A stretch of DNA of 64,000 nt, taken from positions 7,558-71,557 of the forward strand of contig QCJH01000007.1 in NCBI GenBank assembly GCA_003216155.1, in the 5' to 3' direction. The DNA comes from Prochlorococcus sp. AG-409-A19. GTDB taxonomy: Bacteria > Cyanobacteriota > Cyanobacteriia > PCC-6307 > Cyanobiaceae. The notes beneath the pieces were generated by a model that made no database searches, was not told where the DNA came from, and was given only the letters and a program-made list of their open reading frames with translations. The translations under genes were made by a program, and so were the position numbers. Below are positions 50,687-60,291 of this stretch, piece after piece; the first letter of the stretch is position 1, and each line of letters opens with the position of its first letter.

Positions 50687-51370
50687 ATGACTAACTCCTC
50701 AAGAAAAGAAGACCTACCTGATTTAGCTCCGCTTATTCACCAAGCACAACTAGACCCCCATATTCCAAAAGATAAGCTCAACGAAAATATTGACGCTGCT
50801 CTTCGCTTCGGATTTTCTGGGTTTTGTACAAGTCTTATTAATCTTCCTTCAGCTAGAAAGCGGCTTGGCTCTTCAAACTCAACTCGACTAATTGCTGTGA
50901 TTGCATTTCCCTTCGGAGCAATCCCTAATCACTTAAAAAAAGCAGAGGCTGAATGGGCAGCCTCCCATGGTGCAGAGGAACTAGATGTTGTCCCGAACTT
51001 TTCAGCATTAAAAGAGAATCAAATCGAGAAGTTTGCTGAAGAACTAGAGTCAATTTGCTCATTAGGATTACCTGTAAGAGTGATATTAGATGTGGGTCAT
51101 CTTCCTCAGCCTCTTCTACCCCTTGCAATTGATGCTTCAGTAGATGCTGGAATAAGTGGTGTTCAGACTGGCAATGGTTTCGGGCCAGCAGTAACTGCAA
51201 GTCATATTTATCAAATGACAAAACTTGTAAGAGGTCGTTGCGCAATAAAAGCAGCAGGCGGGATACAAACAACCTGTAAAGCTTTAGAAGTTCTAGAAGC
51301 AGGAGCATCAATTCTCGGCACAAGTAAAGGGCCTGAATTAATGAAGGCTCTAAGAAGAGGCAAAGTTTGA
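50687..51370 (+). CDS. deoC: Deoxyribose-phosphate aldolase family protein lacking the Schiff-base lysine
   Basis: The 227-residue barrel has ELDVVPNFSALKENQ, RVILDVGHLPQ and AIKAAGGIQTTCKALEVLEAGAS, which align with the family. The family motif around the Schiff-base lysine (FIKTSTGF) reads GVQTGNGFGP here, so the lysine is replaced by glutamine, while the second active-site lysine (IKAAGG) is kept. Normal aldolase activity is therefore doubtful. The stop overlaps the TTG start of recO. Confidence 0.85.
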   Translation: MTNSSRKEDLPDLAPLIHQAQLDPHIPKDKLNENIDAALRFGFSGFCTSLINLPSARKRLGSSNSTRLIAVIAFPFGAIPNHLKKAEAEWAASHGAEELDVVPNFSALKENQIEKFAEELESICSLGLPVRVILDVGHLPQPLLPLAIDASVDAGISGVQTGNGFGPAVTASHIYQMTKLVRGRCAIKAAGGIQTTCKALEVLEAGASILGTSKGPELMKALRRGKV

Positions 51371-52170
51371 AAAAGAATAGGCAACTAGATGGTCTATCTC
51401 TCAAAGTGAGTCATCTAGGAGAGAATGATCGCCTTTTGACCATATTGAGCGATCAAGAAGGATTAACTAGACTGGCAGTTCCTGGTGCTAGAAGGCCAAA
51501 CAGCAAACTATCTGCAGCGACCCCACTGACCTTACTAACGCTTGAAGTAATAAAGAGTAGAAATCTCTCAAGAGTTAGACACGTAAAAGTAATACATAGT
51601 TTCAATAGATTAGGGAAACAATTAGAGACTTTGGCAGCGGCTCAGGCCCTTGCAGAACTCACGTTAATGTTAGTTGCACTCAATGACCCAATCCCTGGAC
51701 TACTTAAGACAATTTTAATGCACTTAGAAAGGCTGGAAATACTAAGTCAAGAAGAACAAATTCCTAAAAGGGAAGTCCTCGCTTGTAGTGTGCAAGCCTG
51801 TTTTCATATTCTTGCTCTTGGCGGGTATGCATTGCCTTTACAAAATTGCTGTCTTAGTGGTTCACCATTAAATCCACCAATAGGCCAATGGAATTGGCGC
51901 TGTAGCCTTTTGCCGGAGGAGGGCTTTGCGATAGGTCCTAAAGCGAACTCAGTAATCGAGTTAAATCCTTCAGAACTCGCCTTACTTCAACGACTTTTTC
52001 ATTCATCTTTACCAATTCGCCAAAATGGTGAATTAATGGGTCCGATTGAAGTTTGGCTAAGGTTGCTTTACATAGTCGAATGCTGGATTAGAACACATCT
52101 TCACAACAACGTGAGTTCCTTAAAGGTTTTGCGAGAAGCCATAAACCTCAAAGCCTCAACTAAAAACTAA
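51367..52170 (+). CDS. recO: DNA repair protein RecO
   Basis: The 267-residue protein has an N-terminal OB-fold (LDGLSLKVSHLGENDRLLTILSDQEGL) with PGARRPNSKLSAATPLTLL, followed by a helical domain with GGYALPLQNCCLSG at the site of the zinc finger, in which some cysteines are missing. RecO helps load RecA at gaps. It starts at a TTG overlapping the deoC-like stop (TTGA). Confidence 0.88.
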   Translation: MKKNRQLDGLSLKVSHLGENDRLLTILSDQEGLTRLAVPGARRPNSKLSAATPLTLLTLEVIKSRNLSRVRHVKVIHSFNRLGKQLETLAAAQALAELTLMLVALNDPIPGLLKTILMHLERLEILSQEEQIPKREVLACSVQACFHILALGGYALPLQNCCLSGSPLNPPIGQWNWRCSLLPEEGFAIGPKANSVIELNPSELALLQRLFHSSLPIRQNGELMGPIEVWLRLLYIVECWIRTHLHNNVSSLKVLREAINLKASTKN

Positions 52171-52191
52171 AACAATTATTTTAGAACGATT

Positions 52192-53574
52192 TTGAGCGGT
52201 TTCCATTTTAAAACCCAAGAACCAACCATCCGAACAGGCAACAACCCCGAAGGTCGTCGTGGATTACATGCTGTACTGCAACTAAATGAATTTCGCAAGC
52301 TTTGGATAGGACAAATTTTCTCTCAACTCGCTGATAAGTTCTACATAGTCCTAATGGTTTATCTAATAGCTCAATATTGGGTTAGCGGGAACTTACAAAG
52401 CAATAGCGCCCTAACCGAAGTAGCTGCTGCAATTCGCATGGATTTAGCAACACGTGCGCAAGTGATCACACTTCTTGCAACAGGCATATACGTAGCAAAC
52501 ACTATTCCAGCAATGGTGCTTGGAACTTTTGCTGGTGTTTGGGCAGACAGATGGCCCAAGCGTCGAGTAATGGTTGCATCAAATGGACTAAGAGCGCTTC
52601 TTGTCCTATTCACTCCTTTTTGTCTATTAAATGGTCCTCATTTGATGGGACTTAGTTGGGGATACTGGGCATTACTAGGAATGACATTCCTAGAATCTAT
52701 ACTTACACAATTTTTTGCGCCTGCAGAACAATCAACTATCCCACTTTTAGTTCCCAAGGAACACCTTCTAGCTGCAAACTCTCTATATCAAGCAACTAGT
52801 ATGGGAGCAACTATTGTTGGGTTTGCTTTAGGAGATCCAATTCTTCGGATACTTAATCAGTCATTTCTCTCAATTGGAATTAAAGGAGGAGAATTCCTAC
52901 TTCTTCCATTCTGTTATGGCATTGCAGCATTGTCTATAAGCAGTATTCGACTCAAGGAAAATGTAAATTGCAATCCGAAAGATACCGTTTGGGCAGAAAT
53001 AGGTGAAGGAATACAAGTACTAAAACAAAAGCCTACTGTCCGAGGGGCAATGGTGCATCTTGTAGTCCTATATAGCCTTCTGGCCGCCTTATATGTCCTA
53101 ACTATCAGCCTTGCTTCTTCAATTCAAGGTTTAGGGCCTACAAGATTTGGAACTCTTCTAGCCACAAGTGGTCTTGGAATGGCTTTTGGAGCCATTGTTG
53201 TAGCGCAAATAGGTCATCGTTTTAGAAGACACCGATTAGCAGCAACAGGGCTAGGAACAATTGCCTGGAGCCTTTTCCTTATGGGTCAAATACGTGGAGA
53301 ATTGAGCATAACCTTGCTCCTATGCGGAATACTTGGTTTTGGGGCTGCTTTTGTTGCAATCCCAGCTCAAACTACGCTTCAAGAAGACACCCCTGAAACC
53401 CAACGTGGAAAAGTTTTTGGTTTACAAAACAATCTTATAAATGTTGCACTTAGTCTCCCGTTAGTAATGGCAGGTGCTCTTGTTAGCAAGTACGGACTTA
53501 TCCCTGTCCTCTGGCTACTGGCTTTAGTAGCACTTTTAGCAGCTTTACTAGAACGACCTTGGCGACACTGCTAG
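52192..53574 (+). CDS. Major facilitator superfamily transporter
   Basis: The 460-residue protein has about 12 hydrophobic segments, an N-terminal NEFRKLWIGQIFSQLADKFYIV and the loop motif GVWADRWPKRRVMVASNGLRAL, matching the MFS efflux (MFS_3-like) group. The likely start is a TTG at 52192. It lies 21 bp downstream of recO. The substrate is unknown. Confidence 0.88.
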   Translation: MSGFHFKTQEPTIRTGNNPEGRRGLHAVLQLNEFRKLWIGQIFSQLADKFYIVLMVYLIAQYWVSGNLQSNSALTEVAAAIRMDLATRAQVITLLATGIYVANTIPAMVLGTFAGVWADRWPKRRVMVASNGLRALLVLFTPFCLLNGPHLMGLSWGYWALLGMTFLESILTQFFAPAEQSTIPLLVPKEHLLAANSLYQATSMGATIVGFALGDPILRILNQSFLSIGIKGGEFLLLPFCYGIAALSISSIRLKENVNCNPKDTVWAEIGEGIQVLKQKPTVRGAMVHLVVLYSLLAALYVLTISLASSIQGLGPTRFGTLLATSGLGMAFGAIVVAQIGHRFRRHRLAATGLGTIAWSLFLMGQIRGELSITLLLCGILGFGAAFVAIPAQTTLQEDTPETQRGKVFGLQNNLINVALSLPLVMAGALVSKYGLIPVLWLLALVALLAALLERPWRHC

Positions 53575-53595
53575 CTTGCTACAACGGCTTGTGAA

Positions 53596-54786
53596 ATGCA
53601 GCAGGTGGGGCACAACATCGCCTGGCTGGGAAAAAAGACACCGTTCTGCGGCAATGTCACCTATGGGCTAAGCACCACGGAAGCCCTTAGGGGAAGAGGG
53701 CATCAAATCAATTTCATTCACTTTGACAACCCTAGTGAACCAGGCAACACAAAAACTTCCCTTCTGGCTAACGATCCAGAAGTAAGCCTTCCTTATCTTG
53801 TGAAGTCTCAGGTTTACACAATCCCTTCTCCTCGAGCACAGCGTGAACTCAGAGAGTCACTTGAAAGACTTAAGCCAGACTTAGTGCACGCCAGCCTTAC
53901 TCTCTCGCCACTAGATTTTCGACTTCCAGAACTCTGTCAACAACTAGATGTACCACTTGTCGCGACCTTTCATCCCCCATTTGATGCAGGCATAAGAAAT
54001 CTCACTGCAGGTACCCAACAGTTAACCTACCAACTCTATGCGCCAGCACTGGCCCGTTACGACAAAGTAATTGTTTTCTCCGAACTTCAGGCAGAAGTTC
54101 TTGCCCGACTAGGAGTCAGAAAACACCGCATTGCTGTCATACCTAATGGTGTTGACCCCAAATGTTGGTCTCCAGCCAAATCCCAATCAGCAAGTCCAAT
54201 GCTGAAGGCCGTTAAAGAAAAGCTTGGTCCTGAAAGGATTTTTCTTTATATGGGTCGTATTGCTACCGAGAAAAATGTTGAGGCATTACTTCGTGCTTGG
54301 CGCCTTGAGACACCTAAAGGGTGCCGTCTAGTAATAGTTGGCGATGGTCCGCTCCGAGCTACTTTGGAACACAATACGGCTACAGATATTGATAACAAAG
54401 TGACCTGGTGGGGCTATGAATCAGACCTCAATACAAAAATTGCCCTACTTCAATGTGCTGAAGTTTTCGTACTACCTAGCTTGGTTGAAGGCTTATCTCT
54501 AGCTCTTCTTGAAGCAATGGCCACTGGAACAGCTTGTATCGCTACTGATGCTGGCGCAGATGGCGAAGTCCTTAAAGATGGAGCAGGAATTGTCCTAAGT
54601 ACTCAAGGAGTAACTACTCAATTAAGGACTCTTTTACCAGTACTCAGAGACCAACCAGTACTAACCTCTGAACTTGGGAAACGTGCAAGAGAAAGAGTGC
54701 TTGATCGTTATACCCTCAGCAGAAATATCGACTCTCTAGAAAACCTATACGGCAAACTTATTGGCCTAGCACCTTTGGCCGCATAA
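53596..54786 (+). CDS. Glycosyltransferase family 4 protein
   Basis: The 396-residue protein has the GT-B layout: an N-terminal acceptor half (RPDLVHASLTLSP-like KPDLVHASL, VVATFHPPF-like LVATFHPPFDAG) and a C-terminal donor half (IPNGVDPKCW, FLYMGRIATEKNVEALLRAW, VFVLPSLVEGLSLALLEAMATG with the EGLSLALLE signature). It probably adds sugars to a lipid or polysaccharide. Whether it is a glycolipid synthase cannot be told. It follows the transporter by 21 bp. Confidence 0.88.
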   Translation: MQQVGHNIAWLGKKTPFCGNVTYGLSTTEALRGRGHQINFIHFDNPSEPGNTKTSLLANDPEVSLPYLVKSQVYTIPSPRAQRELRESLERLKPDLVHASLTLSPLDFRLPELCQQLDVPLVATFHPPFDAGIRNLTAGTQQLTYQLYAPALARYDKVIVFSELQAEVLARLGVRKHRIAVIPNGVDPKCWSPAKSQSASPMLKAVKEKLGPERIFLYMGRIATEKNVEALLRAWRLETPKGCRLVIVGDGPLRATLEHNTATDIDNKVTWWGYESDLNTKIALLQCAEVFVLPSLVEGLSLALLEAMATGTACIATDAGADGEVLKDGAGIVLSTQGVTTQLRTLLPVLRDQPVLTSELGKRARERVLDRYTLSRNIDSLENLYGKLIGLAPLAA

Positions 54787-54790
54787 AACT

Positions 54791-55618
54791 CTAAGCGAGT
54801 TCGCGGCTTCGATCTGCTGCTGCTAAAACAGCTTCAATCAATGCGGAACGAATACCAGCCTTCTCAAGATGGCGCAACGCTGCAATTGTGGTTCCACCTG
54901 GAGAAGCAACCATATCCTTCAACTGACCAGGATGCATTTGCTTTTCCTTCAAAAGCGATGCAGTTCCACCTAAAGTCCTCACAGCAAGATGCAATGCAAT
55001 TTTCCTAGGTAATCCAGCCGCAACAGCACCATCCGCAAGTGCCTCTATCATTACTGCTACATATGCTGGTCCAGAAGAAGTAAGGGCAAGAAATGCATCT
55101 ATCTGAGACTCTGGCAGCTCAAATAACTCACTAATTGGAGAAAAAATTTTCTTTACTGAGACTTTCTGCTGATTTGTTATTTGATCGCCCCAAGAGATTC
55201 CTGTAAGGCCAGCCGCAACAAGTGAAGGGGTGTTTGGAACTGCACGGACACATACATGCGTCGGAAAACAATTCTGTAATCGATTTAAAGAAACACCAGC
55301 CAACAATGAAATTAATACTGGTCTCGAAGAAGTTTCGAAAGACTGATGTTCAGAGGCTTGATCAACAACAGTATTTAATTGCTGTGGTTTTACTGCCAAA
55401 ATTTGTATGGGAGCTGACCAGACTTGAGCGGCACTCGAATCGTCGGCAATTACTAAGCCAAGACCTCGAGGTAATTGGCTTGAAAGTCTATCTAAGGATT
55501 GACAACTACGAACTACAGCAAAAACATGTTCAGGTGCAAAGTCTCCTCTTTCTAACAATGGAAGAACCAAAGCCTGAGCCATTTGACCCAGACCAATTAC
55601 ACCTAAAGAAATAGACAC
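54791..55618 (-). CDS. proC: Pyrroline-5-carboxylate reductase
   Basis: The protein begins VSISLGVIGLGQMAQALV, with the NAD(P)-binding GxGxxA motif, and has ILAVKPQQL, RAVPNTPSLV, LTSSGPAYVAVMIEALADGAVAAGL and VASPGGTTIAALRHLE. It makes proline. A longer frame reaches 55714 but would run into sepF; the GTG at 55618, 7 bp after the sepF stop, is the better start. Confidence 0.95.
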   Translation of the reverse strand: MSISLGVIGLGQMAQALVLPLLERGDFAPEHVFAVVRSCQSLDRLSSQLPRGLGLVIADDSSAAQVWSAPIQILAVKPQQLNTVVDQASEHQSFETSSRPVLISLLAGVSLNRLQNCFPTHVCVRAVPNTPSLVAAGLTGISWGDQITNQQKVSVKKIFSPISELFELPESQIDAFLALTSSGPAYVAVMIEALADGAVAAGLPRKIALHLAVRTLGGTASLLKEKQMHPGQLKDMVASPGGTTIAALRHLEKAGIRSALIEAVLAAADRSRELA

Positions 55619-55625
55619 GGTTTCT

Positions 55626-56201
55626 CTACAAAGCTCCCGCTTGATTGTCTCCCCATGCAGGAGTAGGTGCAGAAGTGGTTTCTGTTGCCATAGATTCTGG
55701 TTCCCTACTAACAACAGCTGAAGCAGATGCTTCTTCTTGAGTTGAATTAGTCACCGTGACACAACTTGGTGCAAACAGAAAAATGCTTTCCCCAACCCTC
55801 TCTTGATGACCATCGATAGCAAAAGTTCCTCCTGCCACAAAATCCACGGCTCTTTGAGCTTGATCAGGCTCCATCATTGTGAGATTAAGTATCACTGTCT
55901 TACGCTCACGCAAAGCCTGAATTGCAGAGGGCATCTCATCAAAACTCCTAGGCTCCATAAGATTGACTTCTGATGCCGCCGATGAAATCCCAGGCATCCC
56001 CACGACCTTAGAACCAGAAAATCCATCCCCGTGACCAAAAGGAGTTGATCCTGTTACAGGGGCAAGTTCTCCGCCTATGGCTCGGCGACTACTTTGATCA
56101 GAATCGAATTCGTCACCTGTTTCATAATCAAGTTCATCGTAATCGCTGTCGAGATAGTCGTCTCCAGCGACGACAGAACGAAGACGGGAAATAAGCGACA
56201 C
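55626..56201 (-). CDS. sepF: Cell division protein SepF (Cdv2)
   Basis: The 191-residue protein has an N-terminal membrane-binding helix ([10 protein letters not shown]), an acidic linker ([20 protein letters not shown]) and the SepF core ([44 protein letters not shown]). SepF tethers FtsZ to the membrane. It lies between pipY and proC, a common cyanobacterial order. Confidence 0.95.
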   Translation of the reverse strand: MSLISRLRSVVAGDDYLDSDYDELDYETGDEFDSDQSSRRAIGGELAPVTGSTPFGHGDGFSGSKVVGMPGISSAASEVNLMEPRSFDEMPSAIQALRERKTVILNLTMMEPDQAQRAVDFVAGGTFAIDGHQERVGESIFLFAPSCVTVTNSTQEEASASAVVSREPESMATETTSAPTPAWGDNQAGAL

Positions 56202-56340
56202 CGGTGAATCCTCTGAGGAAGACGTGGGAAATAATCGACTAAAGCCGATAGGAGAGTCTCTTGTAAGGAAACTACTTACCTATTACCTAAATAGCGTTAA
56301 AGGCTGCCAGGGGCAAGGCTCTCACACAGGTTTTGTCCTA

Positions 56341-57033
56341 TCAATTAGAACTTTGAATGTCTGAAGGTCTTTTCCCAAACAGAACAGAACCGACCCTCAG
56401 CCAAGTCGAACCAGTTTTAACAGCCTCCTGCCAGTCTCCACTCATACCCATAGAACATTCCTTCAAAGCAAGTTGATTAGCTAATAAGCGACATTCTTTA
56501 AAAAGCTCCAGTCGCTCTTCAGGTGTGGATCTCATTGGAGCCATCGTCATAAGACCAATTATCTTTAAGTTCGTTAGGGATTTCAAATATGACCAAATAT
56601 TTATAAGTTGTTCAGGATCAAATCCACCTTTATTTGGGTCTTCTCGAAACTTCACCTGCAGCATCACTTCAGAAATGAGTTTTTCCTCCCCAGCAATTCT
56701 TGAGATCCTTTCAGCCAAAGCCTTGGAATCTACTGAATGAATAATCTCAAAAGCTCTTACAACAGCCCTCACTTTATTGGCCTGAAGACGACCAATAAAG
56801 TGCCAGCGAAGACTTTTAATGTCAGCCAATTGATCGATTTTTGGCAACGCCTCCTGTAATCGACTTTCTCCAAAATCCAGCTGCCCAAGCCCAGCGAGCT
56901 CACGAATCGAAGATGCAGAGTGGCCTTTACTTACTGCCAACAAATGAACTCCTTCAGGCAATTGATTGCTAAATCTCTGCCATCTATGTCGCAACATTTT
57001 CAAATGAAGGTTTGATGAAATAACTCCTTCCAT
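56341..57033 (-). CDS. pipY: YggS/PipY-family PLP-binding protein
   Basis: The 230-residue single-domain PLP barrel has the lysine in LLAVSKGHSASSIRELAGLG, HFIGRLQANKVRAV, IHSVDSKALAERI and IGLMTMAPM, with the end SMGMSGDWQEAVKTGSTWLRVGSVLFG. It controls vitamin B6 and amino-acid homeostasis. The frame overlaps pipX by 34 bp; an internal ATG at 56997 would place the start just after the pipX stop. Confidence 0.93.
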   Translation of the reverse strand: MEGVISSNLHLKMLRHRWQRFSNQLPEGVHLLAVSKGHSASSIRELAGLGQLDFGESRLQEALPKIDQLADIKSLRWHFIGRLQANKVRAVVRAFEIIHSVDSKALAERISRIAGEEKLISEVMLQVKFREDPNKGGFDPEQLINIWSYLKSLTNLKIIGLMTMAPMRSTPEERLELFKECRLLANQLALKECSMGMSGDWQEAVKTGSTWLRVGSVLFGKRPSDIQSSN

Positions 57034-57266
57034 GAATTTTCCTCATCTGATGCATCACGCCGACAACGAGAAAGATTTAATTCAGCATGATGTCGTGCGT
57101 CCTGATATGGAATAACCTCAAACTGTGCTCCCCTAGGCTGCATTGTCACCAAGAAAAACATTCTTTGAGCATATAACGTTGCATACACATCTCTCCCTTC
57201 TCCTGCTGGAGAGACCAGGTAGAGCATTCCAAAAGTAGGGTGATTGAGATAGCGCTCAGTGTTCAC
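57000..57266 (-). CDS. pipX: PipX, coactivator of NtcA and partner of PII
   Basis: The 88-residue protein has the PipX core YLNHPTFGMLYLVSPAGEG, ATLYAQRMFFLVTMQ and FEVIPYQDARHHAELNLSRCRRD. PipX binds either PII or NtcA according to 2-oxoglutarate and so links carbon and nitrogen status to transcription. It heads the pipX-pipY-sepF-proC group. Confidence 0.93.
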   Translation of the reverse strand: MNTERYLNHPTFGMLYLVSPAGEGRDVYATLYAQRMFFLVTMQPRGAQFEVIPYQDARHHAELNLSRCRRDASDEENSWKELFHQTFI

Positions 57267-57283
57267 CTTAAGCAGCCAATCAT

Positions 57284-58201
57284 CTATAAAGCACCGTACT
57301 TCCCACGAAGACTACAAACCATTAATAACAAAATAAATGCACTTATATTTAGCGAACGAGATTTTGCTTCTACAAGAATCTTTGTCCTGAATTGATCTGG
57401 TCCTAACCACCTTGCTCCTCTAGCTAAAAGAGCTTCCGAGCCCTGTTCAGCTCGCAACAAAATATTGGCAAGGAGGCGTTCTCCTACTGAAAGAACCAAA
57501 CCGAAAGAAGCCTTTAGTCCAAGCTTCTTAAAACTTACTGCCCTTATAGAAACAGAGCGAATGAGATTCTGAAGTTCCTCTTGTACTAACGGCAAAAATC
57601 TTAGAGATAAAAGTAACTGAAAACTAATTCGATCTACTGGGACGCCAAAAAAAGCAAGAGGGCTCATAAACCAACTCAAAGCCCATACGAGATCTTCTGG
57701 AGGGCTGGTTAATAGCATCAAATTCACACTATGGATAACTGTAAAAATCAAAGTCGAAGTTTTAAGTCCCAACTCAGCTGACCGTCGGTCTATCACTAAT
57801 GGTCCAAAATCAATGAAGCCAAAATGAATGGGTCCAAGCCGAAGAAGTTCCCAAGCCTGTCCAGAGTTCAGGTTCGGGACTTGTAACTCTTGCTCAGGAC
57901 GTACTGAAAAAGTTGCAGAAGGATCCCCAATAGGCAAAAACATCGCCAAGCCCCCAACAAACGAAGCCAAGATCACAAGGAAAACAAATGGTCGCAACCA
58001 AATCCTTGTTGGGAGAGAACTCACCAAAGTTATAAGGAACAAACCAACAACTAATCCCACCCTCCAAATCAAGCTAGCCAAGACAGGTGTGACGAGAAAC
58101 ATCACTACCCAAGCAAACTTCAATCTTGGATCTAATCGGCGTAACCAGCCAGAACGACCTGCTACGTATTGCCCTATTGGTACCTGCCGCAACCAATCCA
58201 T
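57284..58201 (-). CDS. EcfT/CbiQ-type transmembrane component of an ECF transporter
   Basis: The 305-residue protein has six or so hydrophobic segments, the N-terminal RLDPRLKFAWVVMFLV typical of EcfT proteins and the coupling region LRAEQGSEALLARGARWLGP. No ECF ATPase or substrate-binding gene is adjacent. It lies between der and pipX on the same strand with gaps of 3 and 17 bp, so it is probably in their operon. Confidence 0.85.
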   Translation of the reverse strand: MDWLRQVPIGQYVAGRSGWLRRLDPRLKFAWVVMFLVTPVLASLIWRVGLVVGLFLITLVSSLPTRIWLRPFVFLVILASFVGGLAMFLPIGDPSATFSVRPEQELQVPNLNSGQAWELLRLGPIHFGFIDFGPLVIDRRSAELGLKTSTLIFTVIHSVNLMLLTSPPEDLVWALSWFMSPLAFFGVPVDRISFQLLLSLRFLPLVQEELQNLIRSVSIRAVSFKKLGLKASFGLVLSVGERLLANILLRAEQGSEALLARGARWLGPDQFRTKILVEAKSRSLNISAFILLLMVCSLRGKYGAL

Positions 58202-58204
58202 AAA

Positions 58205-59572
58205 TCAATCAGAGAGAGTCTGTTGACGTGCTAAATCACGTTCTAAATCGCGTTGTTTCTTACCACGCCAAAACAGCTTCAAGGGCGTGCCTTCAAACCC
58301 GAGTCCTTCTCTCAACTGACGCTCAATATAACGACGATAAGTGTCTCCGAACAACTTTGGATCATTTACAAAAAGAGTAAAGCTAGGTGGTCTACTAGCC
58401 ACTTGAGTCCCGTAATAAAGCCTTCCCTGTCTCCCGCCTCTAGAAGTAGGCGGGCTACGCCAACTCAATGCCTCCTTAATTACTTCATTAACAACAGAAG
58501 TACTCACACGACGTCGATGCTGCTCAACTGCCAAGCTTGCCAATGCAAAGACACTTTCCACCCTCTTGCCAGTAACTGCTGAAGTAAACAACATCGTCGC
58601 CCAATCCAAGAAGTAAAGCTTTGATCGAAGTTCCTTTTCCATACTTGTCATGGTGTGGGAATCTTTCTCAATCGCATCCCATTTATTCACAACAAGTAGA
58701 CAAGCTCTCCCAAACTCCTCAATCCGGCCAGCAAGGCGCTGATCCTGTTCGGTCACCCCATCAATGGCATCAATAACCAAAACACACACATCACTTCTTT
58801 CAATTGCTTTAAAACTTCTATTTATTCCAAAAAACTCCGGACCATAGTTAACGCTCCTTCGCCTACGAATACCAGCAGTATCTATTAGCTTCCAATACTT
58901 CCCTTCTCGCATTAACCTAGTATCAATAGTATCTCTAGTGGTTCCCCGGATTGGACTGACTATTGCACGAGGCTCTCCACAAATAGCATTAAGTAAACTC
59001 GACTTGCCTACATTCGGTCTACCTATGATTGCCATTTGAATATCTTCTTCTTCCCCACCTTCATTCTGCTTAGGTGGCAAAAGCGCAATTACCCGATCTA
59101 GCAAGTCTCCTGTACCAGATCCATGGATTGCAGAGATCGGATAAGGCTCACCTAGTCCAAGTCGCCAAAATTCTGCGGCCATAGCAAGTCCTTGTTCAGG
59201 AGACTCGCATTTATTAACCGCAACAATAGTGTGACATTGATGTGTTCGCAGCCACTCTGCTATCGCTTCATCTGCAGCAGTAATGCCTTGCTGACCATCA
59301 ACTATTACTAAAGCTACTGAGGCTTCGGATAACGCCAAATTTGTTTGTTCACGAATCTCTGGCAAAAATTCACTGTCGTCCTCAAAGACCAATCCCCCTG
59401 TATCAACAACCTTGAACTCTCGATCTCCCCAAAATCCATCCTGATATGTACGATCTCGAGTCACGCCAGGCTCGTCATGAACAATCGCTTCGCGACTTTT
59501 GCAAAGGCGGTTCACCAAAGTTGATTTGCCAACATTTGGGCGGCCGATTATGGCAACTACCGGACGCGCCAC
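58205..59572 (-). CDS. der: Ribosome assembly GTPase Der (EngA)
   Basis: The 455-residue protein has two G domains, each with GRPNVGKS at residues about 8 and 183, DTGGL and DTAGIRRR as the G3 motifs, NKCE and NKWD as G4, and the C-terminal KH-like domain ending [15 protein letters not shown]. It acts in 50S assembly. Confidence 0.97.
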   Translation of the reverse strand: MARPVVAIIGRPNVGKSTLVNRLCKSREAIVHDEPGVTRDRTYQDGFWGDREFKVVDTGGLVFEDDSEFLPEIREQTNLALSEASVALVIVDGQQGITAADEAIAEWLRTHQCHTIVAVNKCESPEQGLAMAAEFWRLGLGEPYPISAIHGSGTGDLLDRVIALLPPKQNEGGEEEDIQMAIIGRPNVGKSSLLNAICGEPRAIVSPIRGTTRDTIDTRLMREGKYWKLIDTAGIRRRRSVNYGPEFFGINRSFKAIERSDVCVLVIDAIDGVTEQDQRLAGRIEEFGRACLLVVNKWDAIEKDSHTMTSMEKELRSKLYFLDWATMLFTSAVTGKRVESVFALASLAVEQHRRRVSTSVVNEVIKEALSWRSPPTSRGGRQGRLYYGTQVASRPPSFTLFVNDPKLFGDTYRRYIERQLREGLGFEGTPLKLFWRGKKQRDLERDLARQQTLSD

Positions 59573-59759
59573 CTGCTAGGACCTTCTCAAGAATAACGAC
59601 ATTACATAATCATGGGGCACAAATCCAATCCTCTAAAAATTCAATCTTTGATTACTAGGTAAAAAAATATCAACCTCAATAAGAGTCAAAAGCACTTAAA
59701 TCGATTTTATTTAACTAACACTCCTTGCTAAAAGATTTCCGAAGAAATCAATTCTTATT

Positions 59760-60239
59760 TTATTTAACTACAGGATCTCCTGGGTGACCGGTTAAGGGGT
59801 CAACAGGAGGTTCCAAGATTTTAGGGAGAGGGCCATCTTCAAGCAGTGCTTCTTCACGAATAGCTAGCCAAGCAAGTAACCAGTTCACAGCAGTTGCTCG
59901 CCTTGTTTTCCTTGGGTACAACTCACCTATTCGATACCCAGAGAAGTCCAACTCTTTCTTTAATAGTTGCTTAAATTCTTTAGGGATAGACCTTGTCAAT
60001 TTAACCGAAGCCTTTCTCTGAGAAATTATCTGAGGTGCCGTTGGGAACTCCTTCAGCCATTCCAAAGGTGTACATGGTCCTGCCTCCCAAATTAAAAAAG
60101 ATTTCTCTGCTGGCCGATATCCAAGTCTTTCCCAAATCAGCCCAGCCACAAACGTGTCACTAATCCGATCATTAATGATCTCTCTAAGCAAAACCCTGCT
60201 CAAAGGCCATATTGAATTGCCACCCTCAAAAGAAGTCAT
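59760..60239 (-). CDS. Cyanobacterial protein of the DUF1823 type
   Basis: The 159-residue soluble protein contains LREIINDRISDTFVAGLIWERLGY, FLIWEAGPCTPLEWLKEFP and RRATAVNWLLAWLA, which I recall from a cyanobacterial family of unknown function (DUF1823). It converges neither with nor overlaps its neighbours and lies 52 bp from the divergent dihydrouridine synthase gene. Confidence 0.7.
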   Translation of the reverse strand: MTSFEGGNSIWPLSRVLLREIINDRISDTFVAGLIWERLGYRPAEKSFLIWEAGPCTPLEWLKEFPTAPQIISQRKASVKLTRSIPKEFKQLLKKELDFSGYRIGELYPRKTRRATAVNWLLAWLAIREEALLEDGPLPKILEPPVDPLTGHPGDPVVK

Positions 60240-60291
60240 TTACCAAAAGTAATCTCTAATTCAAAAGACAAGAAGCATTACGTACCAAAAT

